Of a stretch of 64,000 nucleotides of DNA, positions 44,457-53,581 are shown piece by piece. The stretch is taken from contig JBGSWU010000181.1 in the NCBI GenBank assembly GCA_041751795.1, forward strand, positions 10,092-74,091. Direction: 5' to 3'. The first letter of the stretch is position 1. Every line of letters starts with the position of its first letter. Below the pieces are notes generated by a model. It was not told the origin of the DNA. It was given only the letters and a program-made list of their open reading frames with translations, and ran no database searches. A program made the translations under genes and the position numbers. Source of the DNA: JBBECJ01 sp041751795. GTDB taxonomy: Bacteria; Chloroflexota; Chloroflexia; Thermomicrobiales; CFX8.

Positions 44457-45549
44457 TTGCAACACGTTCCTCCCTCCCGGAAAGCTCCCACACGACATCC
44501 TGAGCCGGTTGATCAACTCCTATGTAACTCCCGATCAGGACGTTCTGATCGGACCAGGCGTGGGACGCGACGCCGCAGCGATCCGAGTTGGCGATCGAGC
44601 GATTGTCGTCAAGACCGATCCGATCACATTCGCTACCCCGGACGCTGGCAGGTACCTCGTCAACGTCAATGCCAACGACATCGTCTGCATGGGTGCTTCA
44701 CCTCGCTGGTTACTGGTGACTGCGCTGTTTCCTGAAGCTGGAACGACAGAAGCGCTCGTCGAGGACGTTTTTTCGTCGCTGGCAGACGCGGCGTCCGAAC
44801 TCGGTATCGCCCTTGTCGGCGGACATACGGAAATCACGATTGGGCTCGATCGCGTCATCCTCGTCGGCCAGATGCTTGGAGAAGCCGATCCTGACCGATT
44901 ACTCGACATTCGTACTGCCCAAGAGGGAGATGCGGTTCTGCTGTGTTCGGGGATCGCGATCGAAGGCACGTCCATCCTGGCGGCTGAAGCCGGGGATCGG
45001 CTCAAACACCTGGACCCTGTGCTACTGGAACATGGTCGACGGTTCGGCGTATTTCCTGGCATCTCGGTGGTTCCCGCTGCAACAGCGCTGATGGCATCTA
45101 GTGCGACCATTCGCGGCATGCACGACCCTACCGAGGGCGGACTGGCGAGCGCTCTCGTAGAACTCGCGATTGCTGCTGAACTAGGGATTGAAATTGTCGA
45201 AGCGACGATCAAGGTATATCCAGAAACGACAGCAATCTGCACTGCACTGGACATTGACCCACTTGGACTTATTGCAAGTGGAGCGCTTCTGGCTGTTGTG
45301 GCTGAATCGGATGTACAGAATGCAATAGAAAGCGTTCGTCGCGCTGGAATTGACATCGCCCAAATCGGCAAGATGACCCATCGAGATTCAGGTCACGTTC
45401 TTATTCGAAAGGGCTGCCGCGAATCCCTACCGACGTTCGCAGTCGATGAAATCGCCCGATTCCTTGCATCGCACGGTACGTCCGCAACGAACGAGTCGAA
45501 CGAGTCGAACGAGTCGAACGCACGATTGAAGTCGGCCGGATTCGCTTGA
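44449..45549 (+). CDS. AIR synthase-related protein (HypE/ThiL-like fold)
   Basis: From TTG 44449 the product is 366 residues: 'LPPGKLPHDILSRLINSYV', then the PurM-fold ATP site 'GPGVGRDAAAIRVG', 'KTDPITFAT', 'VNVNANDIVCMGASPRW', 'GGHTEIT' and 'HDPTEGGLASALVELAIAAE'. It is similar to HypE-like proteins, but the terminal Cys needed for cyanide formation in hydrogenase maturation is absent and no hyp genes are near. It is also distinct from SelD, lacking the N-terminal Cys/Sec loop. The function is unknown. Near the C-terminus a 9-nt tandem repeat gives (NES)n. A terminator follows. Confidence 0.8.
   Translation: MANCNTFLPPGKLPHDILSRLINSYVTPDQDVLIGPGVGRDAAAIRVGDRAIVVKTDPITFATPDAGRYLVNVNANDIVCMGASPRWLLVTALFPEAGTTEALVEDVFSSLADAASELGIALVGGHTEITIGLDRVILVGQMLGEADPDRLLDIRTAQEGDAVLLCSGIAIEGTSILAAEAGDRLKHLDPVLLEHGRRFGVFPGISVVPAATALMASSATIRGMHDPTEGGLASALVELAIAAELGIEIVEATIKVYPETTAICTALDIDPLGLIASGALLAVVAESDVQNAIESVRRAGIDIAQIGKMTHRDSGHVLIRKGCRESLPTFAVDEIARFLASHGTSATNESNESNESNARLKSAGFA
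45489..45522 (+). repeat. Tandem 9-nt repeat (GAACGAGTC-type)
   Basis: About three and a half direct copies of AACGAGTCG encode Asn-Glu-Ser repeats in the last 20 codons of the AIR-synthase-like gene. The unit length keeps frame if copies are gained or lost. Confidence 0.8.
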
Positions 45550-45557
45550 ACGAGAAA

Positions 45558-45583
45558 GAGAGTGGCTGTTGCCACTCTCTTTT
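45558..45583. terminator. Terminator between the AIR-synthase-like gene and rho
   Basis: GAGAGTGGC/GCCACTCTC with a 4-nt loop is followed by TTTT on the + strand. It is located between convergent genes. Confidence 0.85.
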
Positions 45584-45609
45584 CAACCTCACTGGTTAAT
45601 GAGGTCGGG

Positions 45610-47565
45610 TTACATGTCCTTGGTCAATGTCACCAGGAACTCAGCGTTCGTCGGCGTCTTTGCGAGCCGGGCAAGAACCAACTCAGTGCCTTCAGTTCCA
45701 CCAAGCATCGACACCATGCGACGCATTGTATACACCTGACGTAGTGCATGTTCATCGAGCAACAAGTCCTCACGACGCGTACCGGATCGCTGGATGTCGA
45801 TCGACGGGTAGATGCGACGCTCGGCCAGTTTCCGGTCAAGGTGCAACTCCATGTTGCCGGTTCCCTTGAACTCCTCATAGATGACATCATCCATTCTGGA
45901 GCCGGTATCGACAAGGCATGTTGCAACGATCGTCAGACTGCCACCGCCTTCGATGTTACGAGCGGCACCGAAAAAGCGCTTCGGTGGGTAGAGCGCGATT
46001 GGGTCGATACCACCGGAAAGCGTTCGTCCACTTGGAGGAACGGCAAGGTTGTACGCACGAGCCAACCGCGTAATCGAGTCGAGGAGAATAACGACATCGC
46101 GTCCGCCCTCGACGAGCCGCTTCGATCGCTCGAGAACCATCTCTGCGACCTTGGTGTGATCCTCGACCGGCTCGTCGAACGTCGACGATATGACTTCGCC
46201 GTCCACCGATCGCTTCATGTCCGTCACTTCTTCTGGCCGCTCACCGATGAGACAAACCATCAGATGGATGTCCTGGTAATTGGACGTGACACCGTTCGCG
46301 ATTGCCTTGAGAATGATCGTCTTGCCAGCCTTTGGCGGCGACACGATGAGTCCTCGCTGGCCCCTGCCAATCGGCGCGACAAGATTCAGCAGCCGCGTCG
46401 AGATGATATTCGGCTGGGTTTCAAGGTCGATCATTTCCAGCGGGAAAATCGGCGTCAACGTGTCGAAGTTAGGTCGCCGTCGTGCTATCTCTGGATCGAC
46501 ACCGTTCACGGCCTCAACACGGAGCAGCGAATGAAACTTTTCGCTTTCCTTCGGCGGTCGGATCTGGCCGGAAATCTTGTCACCTGTGCGCAGTCCGAAC
46601 CGGCGAATCTGCGATTGCGACACATAGATGTCGTCAGGACCAGGCAGGTACCGCTCACCTCGCAGGAAGCCGAATCCATCTTCGATTATATCGAGGACAC
46701 CTTCTCCATATTTGTACCCAGCCGCTTCCGACTGCGCCTGGAGGATTCTCCCGATTAGATCGATCTTCTTGTATCGCTGGTAATTCGCAATTTCAAGGTC
46801 GCCCGCGATCTTGTGCAGCTCGTCAAACTGCTTCGCATCAAGGTCACTAACGCTCAGCATCGGCGTATCACGCAGAATCAGATCGGCGTTTCGATCGCGA
46901 TCTCGATCACGCTGGGGCCGATTTCTGAAGTTCCGATCCTGGCCCTGATGCCGCTGATGGTCGGACGAACCGTTCGAGTCTGATCGCTGATGTCCACTAT
47001 CACGTCGATCTCGCGGACGGTCCTGGCGCTGCTGCCGCGGCTGTTGCTGTTGTTGTGGTGGTGGTGGTGGCTGCGGATTCTGTTGCGTCTGTGACTGAGA
47101 CTGTTGCGGAGCGGGTTCAGCAGGTTGCGACTTTTCTGCTGGCGCCGGTGCCTGAGCAGACGCTGATGTCTGAACCTGTGCCGCTACCTGGGAAGTTTCG
47201 GATGGCACCGACGGCTGATCAGGTACCGCAGACGATTCCTGTAGTTCAACCGCCGCAGCAGGGACGCTGGCAGCGTCCTTCGCGCCGTTTGAGGCAATGT
47301 CCGGAGCCTGCTCAGCGGACTGAACGGCAGGCGCAGTCTCGCTCGCTGCCTTCGGCGACTGACGTCGTGCAGTCGACCGAGCGGCTGCCACAACCGGAGC
47401 ATCTGCCGACTGCATTGTGCTGTCAGGTGACACAGATTCGCCAGGTTGTTCGGCAACGTCCGTCGCTTTGGGCGTGCGCTTCCTCGGAGCGCGCGTTCGC
47501 GGCTTCGGCGCTTCGTCCTCAGGCTGATCGCTTGCGATTTTTGCGCTCTGTTCTTGGGACTCCAT
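45610..47565 (-). CDS. rho: Transcription termination factor Rho with a long disordered N-terminal extension
   Basis: The 651-residue protein is much longer than E. coli Rho (419). Residues 1 to about 230 are low complexity: an Ala/Pro/Ser-rich part, a Pro/Gln tract ('PQPPPPPQQQQQPRQQRQ'), then an Arg/Asp/Asn/Gln/Ser-rich part ('RDRDRDRN'). The conserved enzyme follows: Rho_N helix domain, cold-shock RNA-binding domain ('DGFGFLRGERYLPGPDDIYVS', in parts), Walker A 'PPKAGKTIILKAIA', 'LLDSITRLARAYN' and the Q/R loops. It is a hexameric RNA translocase that ends transcription. A promoter 210 nt upstream leaves a long 5' leader, as expected for an autoregulated rho. Confidence 0.96.
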   Translation of the reverse strand: MESQEQSAKIASDQPEDEAPKPRTRAPRKRTPKATDVAEQPGESVSPDSTMQSADAPVVAAARSTARRQSPKAASETAPAVQSAEQAPDIASNGAKDAASVPAAAVELQESSAVPDQPSVPSETSQVAAQVQTSASAQAPAPAEKSQPAEPAPQQSQSQTQQNPQPPPPPQQQQQPRQQRQDRPRDRRDSGHQRSDSNGSSDHQRHQGQDRNFRNRPQRDRDRDRNADLILRDTPMLSVSDLDAKQFDELHKIAGDLEIANYQRYKKIDLIGRILQAQSEAAGYKYGEGVLDIIEDGFGFLRGERYLPGPDDIYVSQSQIRRFGLRTGDKISGQIRPPKESEKFHSLLRVEAVNGVDPEIARRRPNFDTLTPIFPLEMIDLETQPNIISTRLLNLVAPIGRGQRGLIVSPPKAGKTIILKAIANGVTSNYQDIHLMVCLIGERPEEVTDMKRSVDGEVISSTFDEPVEDHTKVAEMVLERSKRLVEGGRDVVILLDSITRLARAYNLAVPPSGRTLSGGIDPIALYPPKRFFGAARNIEGGGSLTIVATCLVDTGSRMDDVIYEEFKGTGNMELHLDRKLAERRIYPSIDIQRSGTRREDLLLDEHALRQVYTMRRMVSMLGGTEGTELVLARLAKTPTNAEFLVTLTKDM

Positions 47566-47774
47566 TACTCACCGTACTGTTTATCTGCGCGCCAACGCGA
47601 CGCGCACGCGGCCCGGGGACACCCGGACATCCGAACACTGACTTTCGTCTCCATCTAATCGAGACACGAATGGGTACGGACGCGGAAGGATCAGTCACAC
47701 GGATGGGTCTTCAATCAATTGTGTTGCTGATATACATCCGAGGTTGGAGCGTGGGAAACCCACTACTCGTCGTC
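47566..47774 (-). other. rho 5' leader
   Basis: About 200 nt of untranslated sequence separate the predicted rho promoter and ATG. No other gene is seen. It is a candidate Rho-utilisation and autoregulatory leader by analogy with other bacteria. Confidence 0.45.
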
Positions 47775-47803
47775 ACTATACCAGCATTAGAGAATCTAGT
47801 CAA
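47775..47803 (-). promoter_or_regulatory. rho promoter (TTGACT-17-TATAGT)
   Basis: On the minus strand TTGACT (47803-47798) and TATAGT (47780-47775) are 17 nt apart. The -35 overlaps the 3' end of glpX. Confidence 0.75.
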
Positions 47804-48791
47804 ACCTCGTCGCTGAAAACGCGGCCAACTTGTCGAGCCGGTGCGTCGCATCTATCCTTCGCACCGTTCCGGACTTCGAGCGCATCACCAGAGACTCGGT
47901 GGTTGCACCATGCGCGGAATAGTGCACACCTCGCAACAACTCGCCATCGGTAATTCCAGTCGCGGCAAAGAACACATTGTTAGAGCTGACGAGATCGTGT
48001 AATCCGTACACCTTGGTCGTATCCAGATTCATCTCGTGGACGATCTGTCGTTCTTCATCGTTCCGTGGCCAGATTCGACACTGCAGGTTGCCTCCAATGC
48101 ACTTGAGTGCACATGCGGAGACCGTTCCTTCGGTGGCGCCGCCGATACCGACGAGAAGATCGATACCGGTGTCTGGCATAGAAGCCATCAACGCGCCAGC
48201 AACATCGCCGTCAGTGATGAACTTGATTCGAGCACCGGCCCTACGAATCTCATCGACGATATCAGCGTGGCGAGGGCGGTCGAGAACGACAACGGTGAGG
48301 TCACGAACCCCCATTCCCTTCGCTTTCGCGACACGCTCTAGATTTTCAGTTAGTGGTCGTTCGATGTCGATCGCGTCGGCTGCTTCTGGACCAGTTGCGA
48401 GTTTTTCCATGTAGGCGATCTTGGCTGGGAAATGCATCGTCCCGCGCTCAGACAACGCCGCGACCGAAAGCGCGTTCGGCATTCCGTTCGACAACAAACT
48501 CGTCCCTTCGACAGGGTCCACCGCGATATCAACCCGAGGTTCTTTGCCCTTACCAACTTCTTCTCCGATGTAGAGCATCGGAGCCTCGTCCTTTTCGCCT
48601 TCACCGATGACGACAACGCCGTCCATTTCAATCGTCGCGAGAGCCGTTCGCAATCCGTCGACGGCTGCCTGATCGGCAGAGATTTTGTCTCCTCGACCCA
48701 TCCAGCGCGCTGCGGCCAGCGCGCCCGCTTCGGTCGCACGAACGAGTTCCATTCCGAGGTTTCGATCCGGTTGTGTCCTCTGGGCGCTCAT
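47796..48791 (-). CDS. glpX: Fructose-1,6-bisphosphatase, class II (GlpX)
   Basis: The 331-residue protein matches GlpX length. It has 'NLGMELVRATEAGALAAARW', 'ISADQAAVDGLR', 'VVIGEGEKDEAPML', the metal site 'DIAVDPVEGTSLLS' and 'DRPRHADIVDEIR'. 'ITDGDVAGAL', 'GIGGATEGTVSACALKC' and 'VFFAATGITDGELLRGV' are also visible. It hydrolyses fructose-1,6-bisphosphate in gluconeogenesis, opposing the nearby pfkA product. It lies 17 nt after dinG on the same strand and may be in an M20-dinG-glpX unit. Confidence 0.96.
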   Translation of the reverse strand: MSAQRTQPDRNLGMELVRATEAGALAAARWMGRGDKISADQAAVDGLRTALATIEMDGVVVIGEGEKDEAPMLYIGEEVGKGKEPRVDIAVDPVEGTSLLSNGMPNALSVAALSERGTMHFPAKIAYMEKLATGPEAADAIDIERPLTENLERVAKAKGMGVRDLTVVVLDRPRHADIVDEIRRAGARIKFITDGDVAGALMASMPDTGIDLLVGIGGATEGTVSACALKCIGGNLQCRIWPRNDEERQIVHEMNLDTTKVYGLHDLVSSNNVFFAATGITDGELLRGVHYSAHGATTESLVMRSKSGTVRRIDATHRLDKLAAFSATRFD

Positions 48792-48808
48792 TGGCTGAAC
48801 TCCTGTCG

Positions 48809-51739
48809 CTAATCCTCGTCAAAACGGCTATCGCCGAATACCACAGTTCGCTGGTTCAGAAAATCGCCGACGCGAGTTGAGACCAGATGGGTCGATCCAA
48901 CAGTAAACTCGCAACTCGGAAGTGAGTTCACAAACGCATCCCCGTATCGCCTGCTGACGATCCGGCGATCAAGAACGACACACGCACCACGATCCTCCGC
49001 ACTTCGGATTAAACGTCCAAAGCCCTGTTTGAACCGGAGAATCGCCTGTGGCACGGCGTACTGCGAAAACGGATCGTCAAATTGTTCGCTTCTTGCGGCA
49101 AATACTGGGTCCGAAGGAACCGGGAACGGAAGTTTCGTGATAACTAGCAGACTAAGGGCATCACCGACGATGTCAACTCCTTCCCAGAACGAGTTGGTCC
49201 CAAGAATCACCGTACTCGGATTAGCTTTCAGTCGGTCGATGAGTTGGCGAGGCGATCCGTCTATGCGTTGGCCAAGGACGAGAATGTTGCGCGATTCCAA
49301 CGTCCGCTTGATCGCCCGGTACGTCGATTGCAGGGCACTGTGCGATGTGAACAGCACCATCGCCCGGCCACCGGAAGCGCCGCAGACTTCAATGATGGAC
49401 TCCTGAAGCTTTTTCTGGTGTCCTGGTTGACCAGGTTCCGGAACATCGTCTGTGACAGCAAGCAACGCGCTGCGCTCGTAATTAAATGGCGACGCGACTC
49501 GGAGTTCGTCGGCGTCGTCCAGAGAGAGCCGGTCGCGAACGTAATCAAATGAGCCATCCGTCGTCAACGTCGCGGATGTCAACGTTACGCTTTCGCATCG
49601 ATCGAACAATCGCTCGTTGAGGATCGCTCCCACGTGTAGCGGTGCTGCATGACCAGACGTTTCGTCAGTCGTAGGACGACGGGAAAGCCAATAAATCATC
49701 TCGTTGCTCGGTGTCGAAACGAACTGCGTCATACGTTCACGGAGGACTTCAATATCCTGTTCGAGAACTTCGAACTCGGTCCGCATCTCCGGACGCGTCG
49801 GCAATTCGTCGTCGGTGAACCCATCAATCGAGCGATTAAAGAATCGCAGATCGTCGATGAGGCGACCGAGCGGTTGCATCAGGTCATCCCACTCGATTTC
49901 CAGTTGTGACCAGCCCGGATCACGGCGTGCTGCCGACGTCACGCGTAGTTGGCGATCGTAACCTGTACTTTCATGCTCATAGCGCTCCATGAAATCGCCT
50001 AGAGCGATAAAGAACCGGTCGACCCCGTCTCCGCAAGCTTTCGCATTCGCATGGGCTTCGACGAGTCGAGGCTGAAGGATCGCCGCCGTGGATCTGCTTC
50101 GATCGCCACCTTGCCCCGCAACAGAACGAAATGTTAGTCCCAGAGCACCTCCAATCCCGAGCACGTCCGATTCTGTAACCACTCTATGGATGAGGTCAAC
50201 CGCGTTGCCGCGGGTAAGAGCAAAACCGACCCGTTCAGTCGCCTCCGCTTCGAGATGTTGTGCCTCGTCGATAACCAGTTGTCGATACGGTGGAATCACG
50301 GAATGTCTTGCCAATAGATCCGAGATCAACAGCGAATGATTGACGATGACGATATGGGCCGACTCCGCTTCTTGCCTGGCACGGAAAAGGAAGCACTGAT
50401 TCCGACGATGAAAGACGCATTGACCGGGAATACAGGCGCCTTCTTCTTCAGCCAGGCGGCCCCAATATCCGCGCTGGTCCGGCGACAAGTGCAGCTCCGC
50501 GCTGTCTCCAGTCTGAGTCTGCTGCAACCAGGCGATGATCTTGGCGTATAACTGCGCTTGAGCCGGGGACGTCGCATCCTCACGCTGTGCGATAAACCAG
50601 CGACGAAGACAGAGGTAGTTCGCTCGACCCTTCAGCACTGCGACCTTGAGATCACGAAGTGGGATCAGCGCAGCATCTGGGCCATTCGCATCCGCCTCCT
50701 CGGCGGCAGCGATCAGCGCGGGAACGTCTTTCTTCAAAAGTTGATCCTGCAACGCGATCGTTGCAGTGGACACGATCACTCGGTCGCCCTGCTCGACTGC
50801 GTGGAGCGCGGCAGGTAAAAGGTAACCGAGAGATTTGCCAGTCCCTGTACCTGCTTCTACAAGCAGTTGGCCGCCGTCGTTCAGCGTCTCCGCAACGCGC
50901 TGCGTCATCTGAAGCTGTTGAGAACGTTGTTCGAAACCAGGTACTGACCGTGAAAACGGTCCGTTCGCAGCCATCGCAGAATCGAGCGTTTCTGGCTCGA
51001 TGTGGTTACTGCTTCCAGTTACCTCAAGTCGTTCAGAGCGCTCACGTGGCATCAGGAACATCGCCTCGGAACCAAGTTCCGGAGCCGACGAGAGTTGAGC
51101 GAGGAGTTTCTCACCCAGAGATGTTCCAATAAGGTTGGCGTCTGATTGCCGCTCGCGCAGCAGCCCGCCGAAGAATCGAGTCAAGTGAGACCCAGACAAG
51201 CGTGTAACGTGGATGAGCCGCTCAAGCGTCGCGTCATCGAACTCGTCGGCACGTTCAACCAGGCGATTGAACACTGCCATCGTCGTCTCAGCATCCGCAA
51301 CAGCCCGGTGCTTCGACGGAACCTCAACCCCAAGTGTCGTAGCGATTGTCCCCAGGTTATAGGCCGGCAACTCTGGCAACAGGACCGTTGCCAGTTCAAA
51401 TGTGTCATATCGAACATTCGGAAAGCGCAGCCCAGCCGCCTGCAGCATTTCGATGTCCATCTCGACGGACTGACCCACGATTGGCGCCTGTCGGACGAAA
51501 TCACGCAGTCGTGGAGCAACCGTCGCGAACAATGGTGCGCGCTTGAGTTCGTCATTTGTCAAACCGGTGAGTGTCTGGATTCCGAGAGAAATCGAACGTG
51601 TTGGCCGCACGAGTTCCTCAAACCGATCGATGATCTTATCCCCGCGAAACTTTACGGCGCCAATCTCGATAACTTCGTCACGGTTTGGGTCCATCCCGGT
51701 CGCTTCGAGATCAAGTGCGACGCAAACGTCACTCAGCAT
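48809..51739 (-). CDS. dinG: DinG-family helicase with N-terminal DnaQ-like 3'-5' exonuclease domain
   Basis: The 976-residue protein has an N-terminal DEDDh exonuclease ('CVALDLEATGMDPNRDEVIEIGAV' in parts, 'HRAVADAETT', about 1-170). An XPD-like superfamily 2 helicase follows with Walker A 'VEAGTGTGKSLGYLLPA', four Fe-S cysteines ('YLCLRRW', 'EGACIPGQCVFHRRNQCFLF'), 'VIDEAQHLE' and C-terminal motifs 'FWEGVDIVGD' and 'QGFGRLIRS'. The fusion is as in Firmicutes DinG (YoaA-like). It probably unwinds damaged or structured DNA in repair. It starts 14 nt after the M20 stop. Confidence 0.95.
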   Translation of the reverse strand: MLSDVCVALDLEATGMDPNRDEVIEIGAVKFRGDKIIDRFEELVRPTRSISLGIQTLTGLTNDELKRAPLFATVAPRLRDFVRQAPIVGQSVEMDIEMLQAAGLRFPNVRYDTFELATVLLPELPAYNLGTIATTLGVEVPSKHRAVADAETTMAVFNRLVERADEFDDATLERLIHVTRLSGSHLTRFFGGLLRERQSDANLIGTSLGEKLLAQLSSAPELGSEAMFLMPRERSERLEVTGSSNHIEPETLDSAMAANGPFSRSVPGFEQRSQQLQMTQRVAETLNDGGQLLVEAGTGTGKSLGYLLPAALHAVEQGDRVIVSTATIALQDQLLKKDVPALIAAAEEADANGPDAALIPLRDLKVAVLKGRANYLCLRRWFIAQREDATSPAQAQLYAKIIAWLQQTQTGDSAELHLSPDQRGYWGRLAEEEGACIPGQCVFHRRNQCFLFRARQEAESAHIVIVNHSLLISDLLARHSVIPPYRQLVIDEAQHLEAEATERVGFALTRGNAVDLIHRVVTESDVLGIGGALGLTFRSVAGQGGDRSRSTAAILQPRLVEAHANAKACGDGVDRFFIALGDFMERYEHESTGYDRQLRVTSAARRDPGWSQLEIEWDDLMQPLGRLIDDLRFFNRSIDGFTDDELPTRPEMRTEFEVLEQDIEVLRERMTQFVSTPSNEMIYWLSRRPTTDETSGHAAPLHVGAILNERLFDRCESVTLTSATLTTDGSFDYVRDRLSLDDADELRVASPFNYERSALLAVTDDVPEPGQPGHQKKLQESIIEVCGASGGRAMVLFTSHSALQSTYRAIKRTLESRNILVLGQRIDGSPRQLIDRLKANPSTVILGTNSFWEGVDIVGDALSLLVITKLPFPVPSDPVFAARSEQFDDPFSQYAVPQAILRFKQGFGRLIRSAEDRGACVVLDRRIVSRRYGDAFVNSLPSCEFTVGSTHLVSTRVGDFLNQRTVVFGDSRFDED

Positions 51740-51752
51740 CCTGACGACCAGA

Positions 51753-52904
51753 TCATGATTCGTTTCCCGCCACGATTGACGCGGCTGCTATCGTCAACAT
51801 CCCGAGTTGCGCCATTCCTGTCGCAATTGGCGGTACTTCGATGAATTCACCAATCGTATGACCCTGTCCACCGTGCGTAATTCCGATACAAACAGACGGG
51901 ATGCCGACACTGATCGGCATATTCGCGTCAGTGCTTGACGCGTCAAACACCGGATCAAACCCCAAGTTCTGAAGAATCGTTCCGGCGTTCTGCACCAGCG
52001 GATGTGTTCGTGGACAGACACCTGCCGGACGTTCGCCCAGCACCTCAACGTCGGCTCGAAGTCCATCTCCAGCTGCAGTCGCGACGATGGTGCCAACACG
52101 ATCGACAAGCCGCTTCAGTGCTGTCGAATCGGACGACCGCATGTCGACGAGCGCGCTCGCCTCGGCCGCGATCGTATTGACTGATGTGCCGCCCTGAATT
52201 GTTCCAATGTTGTACGTCGTTTTCGGTTCAGTCGGAACTTCAAGACTTGCGATCTGAGAAACAATCCGTGACAGCCCATGAATCGCGTTAGGCTGGCCGA
52301 ACGCTCCCCAGGAGTGTCCGCCGGGTCCCGTGACACGCACTCGCCAACGGGTAGATCCGACTCCAGCGTGTGTCACTCGACCCAGATTGTGACCTTCAAC
52401 CGCGATCACTGCGCCGAGGTCGGACCCAAAGTGCTCCACAGCATCGCGGATTCCGCGTAAATTTCCCAAGCCCTCTTCACCGACGGTCGCAGCGACAATC
52501 ACATCAACGTCTGTCTCATGCGAGAGGGCGTCAAGCAACTGCAGCGTTCCGAGCATTGAGGCGACACCAAGGCTGTTATCGCCGATTCCGGGGCCAAACA
52601 GTCGATCGCCATCTCGTCGCACGTTCAGATTGGTTCCGGCAGGAAACACCGTGTCAGTATGGGCAGCCAGCATGACCGCCTTGCCTCCACGGCTGCCGCG
52701 CCGAGCGTAGACGTTGCCGATGTCGTCGACGTCCGCCACGTAACCAATGCGTGCAAGCAAACTTGCTACAAATAGACTACGTTCCTGCTCAGCGCCAGTA
52801 GGCGCAGGGACCTCGCAGATGGCAACCGAACGCTCTACGACCTCGTCGAGCAATTGATCGGCAGCAGAACGCACACGTTGAAGTTGGCGCTGGGTTGGCG
52901 TCAA
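51753..52904 (-). CDS. M20 family metallopeptidase (PepT/ArgE-like)
   Basis: The 383-residue protein has zinc ligands in 'VMLAAHTDTVFPAG' (His and Asp), 'GPGIGDNSLGVASML' (bridging Asp), 'VGEEGLGNLRG' (catalytic Glu pair) and 'CIGITHGGQGHTIGEF' (final His). An inserted dimerisation domain covers about 190-300 ('VTGPGGHSWGAFGQPNAIHGLS', in parts). It is a cytosolic exopeptidase or deacylase whose substrate is not evident. A minus-strand TATACT (53015-53010) is a plausible -10 box. It is the first gene of the M20-dinG-glpX run. Confidence 0.88.
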   Translation of the reverse strand: MTPTQRQLQRVRSAADQLLDEVVERSVAICEVPAPTGAEQERSLFVASLLARIGYVADVDDIGNVYARRGSRGGKAVMLAAHTDTVFPAGTNLNVRRDGDRLFGPGIGDNSLGVASMLGTLQLLDALSHETDVDVIVAATVGEEGLGNLRGIRDAVEHFGSDLGAVIAVEGHNLGRVTHAGVGSTRWRVRVTGPGGHSWGAFGQPNAIHGLSRIVSQIASLEVPTEPKTTYNIGTIQGGTSVNTIAAEASALVDMRSSDSTALKRLVDRVGTIVATAAGDGLRADVEVLGERPAGVCPRTHPLVQNAGTILQNLGFDPVFDASSTDANMPISVGIPSVCIGITHGGQGHTIGEFIEVPPIATGMAQLGMLTIAAASIVAGNES

Positions 52905-53075
52905 TCGTCCTCCAGGGACAGACAGGATCGGCGAGATTGCAGTTGACGGCGTATCGAGGCGTGCGGTTGCACAGATTCGCGCGAATCCGGGACTGCCGTC
53001 AAGATTGCCAGTATAGCACGCAGACGGCCCCGAATGGCCGTAAGGACGCGGAATCTTTGAATCCGGCGGTTCTCC

Positions 53076-53104
53076 TTGACACCCGTTCTCAGGCTCCGTA
53101 CAGT
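53076..53104 (+). promoter_or_regulatory. sdh operon promoter (TTGACA-17-TACAGT)
   Basis: A perfect -35 TTGACA (53076-53081) and TACAGT (53099-53104) are 17 nt apart, about 90 nt before the sdhC ATG. Confidence 0.8.
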
Positions 53105-53197
53105 GACACCGGCTTTGCGCGCATTCTGCCGGTCATTCCCTCGACTACTCCACCTCCGCTGTGCGCGCTTTTCACCAGGTGTTGAGGAGGAGGGTTG

Positions 53198-53554
53198 ATG
53201 CAGCGAATTTATCGAGGCCGAGAAGGCATGATTTCATGGGCGCTCCACCGATTGACCGGACTTGGAGTGCTACTCTTTCTGCTTATTCACATCGCCGACA
53301 TATATGTCGTCGGGTATGGTCCCGAAGAGTTTGATTCTCTGTTATTCATTTACAACACCCTCGGCTTCCGGTTAATGGAAGTCATGCTGGTCGCTGCGCT
53401 GTACTACCACGCGATCAATGGCGTCCGCATCATTATGATCGACTTCTGGGAAGGTGCCGTCCTAATCCAGCGTCAGTTGTGGTATGGCGGGATCGTCGTC
53501 TTCTTCCTGACGTTTATCCCAACAGCCTTGCTGATGTTGCGGCCACTGTTCTAA
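53198..53554 (+). CDS. sdhC: Succinate dehydrogenase cytochrome b subunit
   Basis: The 118-residue protein has three membrane segments and haem-type histidines in 'SWALHRLTGLGVLLFLLIHIAD' (in parts) and 'ALYYHAINGVRII'. It anchors SdhAB and passes electrons to quinone. ATG 53198 has AGGAGGAGG just upstream; the adjacent TTG 53195 is an alternative. It is the first gene of sdhCDAB, behind a near-consensus promoter. Confidence 0.92.
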   Translation: MQRIYRGREGMISWALHRLTGLGVLLFLLIHIADIYVVGYGPEEFDSLLFIYNTLGFRLMEVMLVAALYYHAINGVRIIMIDFWEGAVLIQRQLWYGGIVVFFLTFIPTALLMLRPLF

Positions 53555-53581
53555 AACGATGAGTCGACGGGGGAATGGTTC

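Noticed and set aside
44535..45371. 278-aa minus-strand ORF
   Set aside because: It is a shadow of the AIR-synthase-like gene, Ser/Ala/Arg-rich with no motif.
44449..45549. selD (selenophosphate synthetase), which would support the selenoprotein
   Set aside because: The protein is in the same superfamily but lacks the SelD N-terminal Cys/Sec glycine-rich loop, and its start resembles HypE-like proteins.
45748..46758. 336-aa + strand ORF
   Set aside because: It is antisense to the conserved catalytic part of rho and has no recognisable domain.
47055..47816. 253-aa + strand ORF
   Set aside because: It is antisense to the low-complexity part of rho, has no RBS or family signature, and owes its length to the repetitive composition of the opposite strand.
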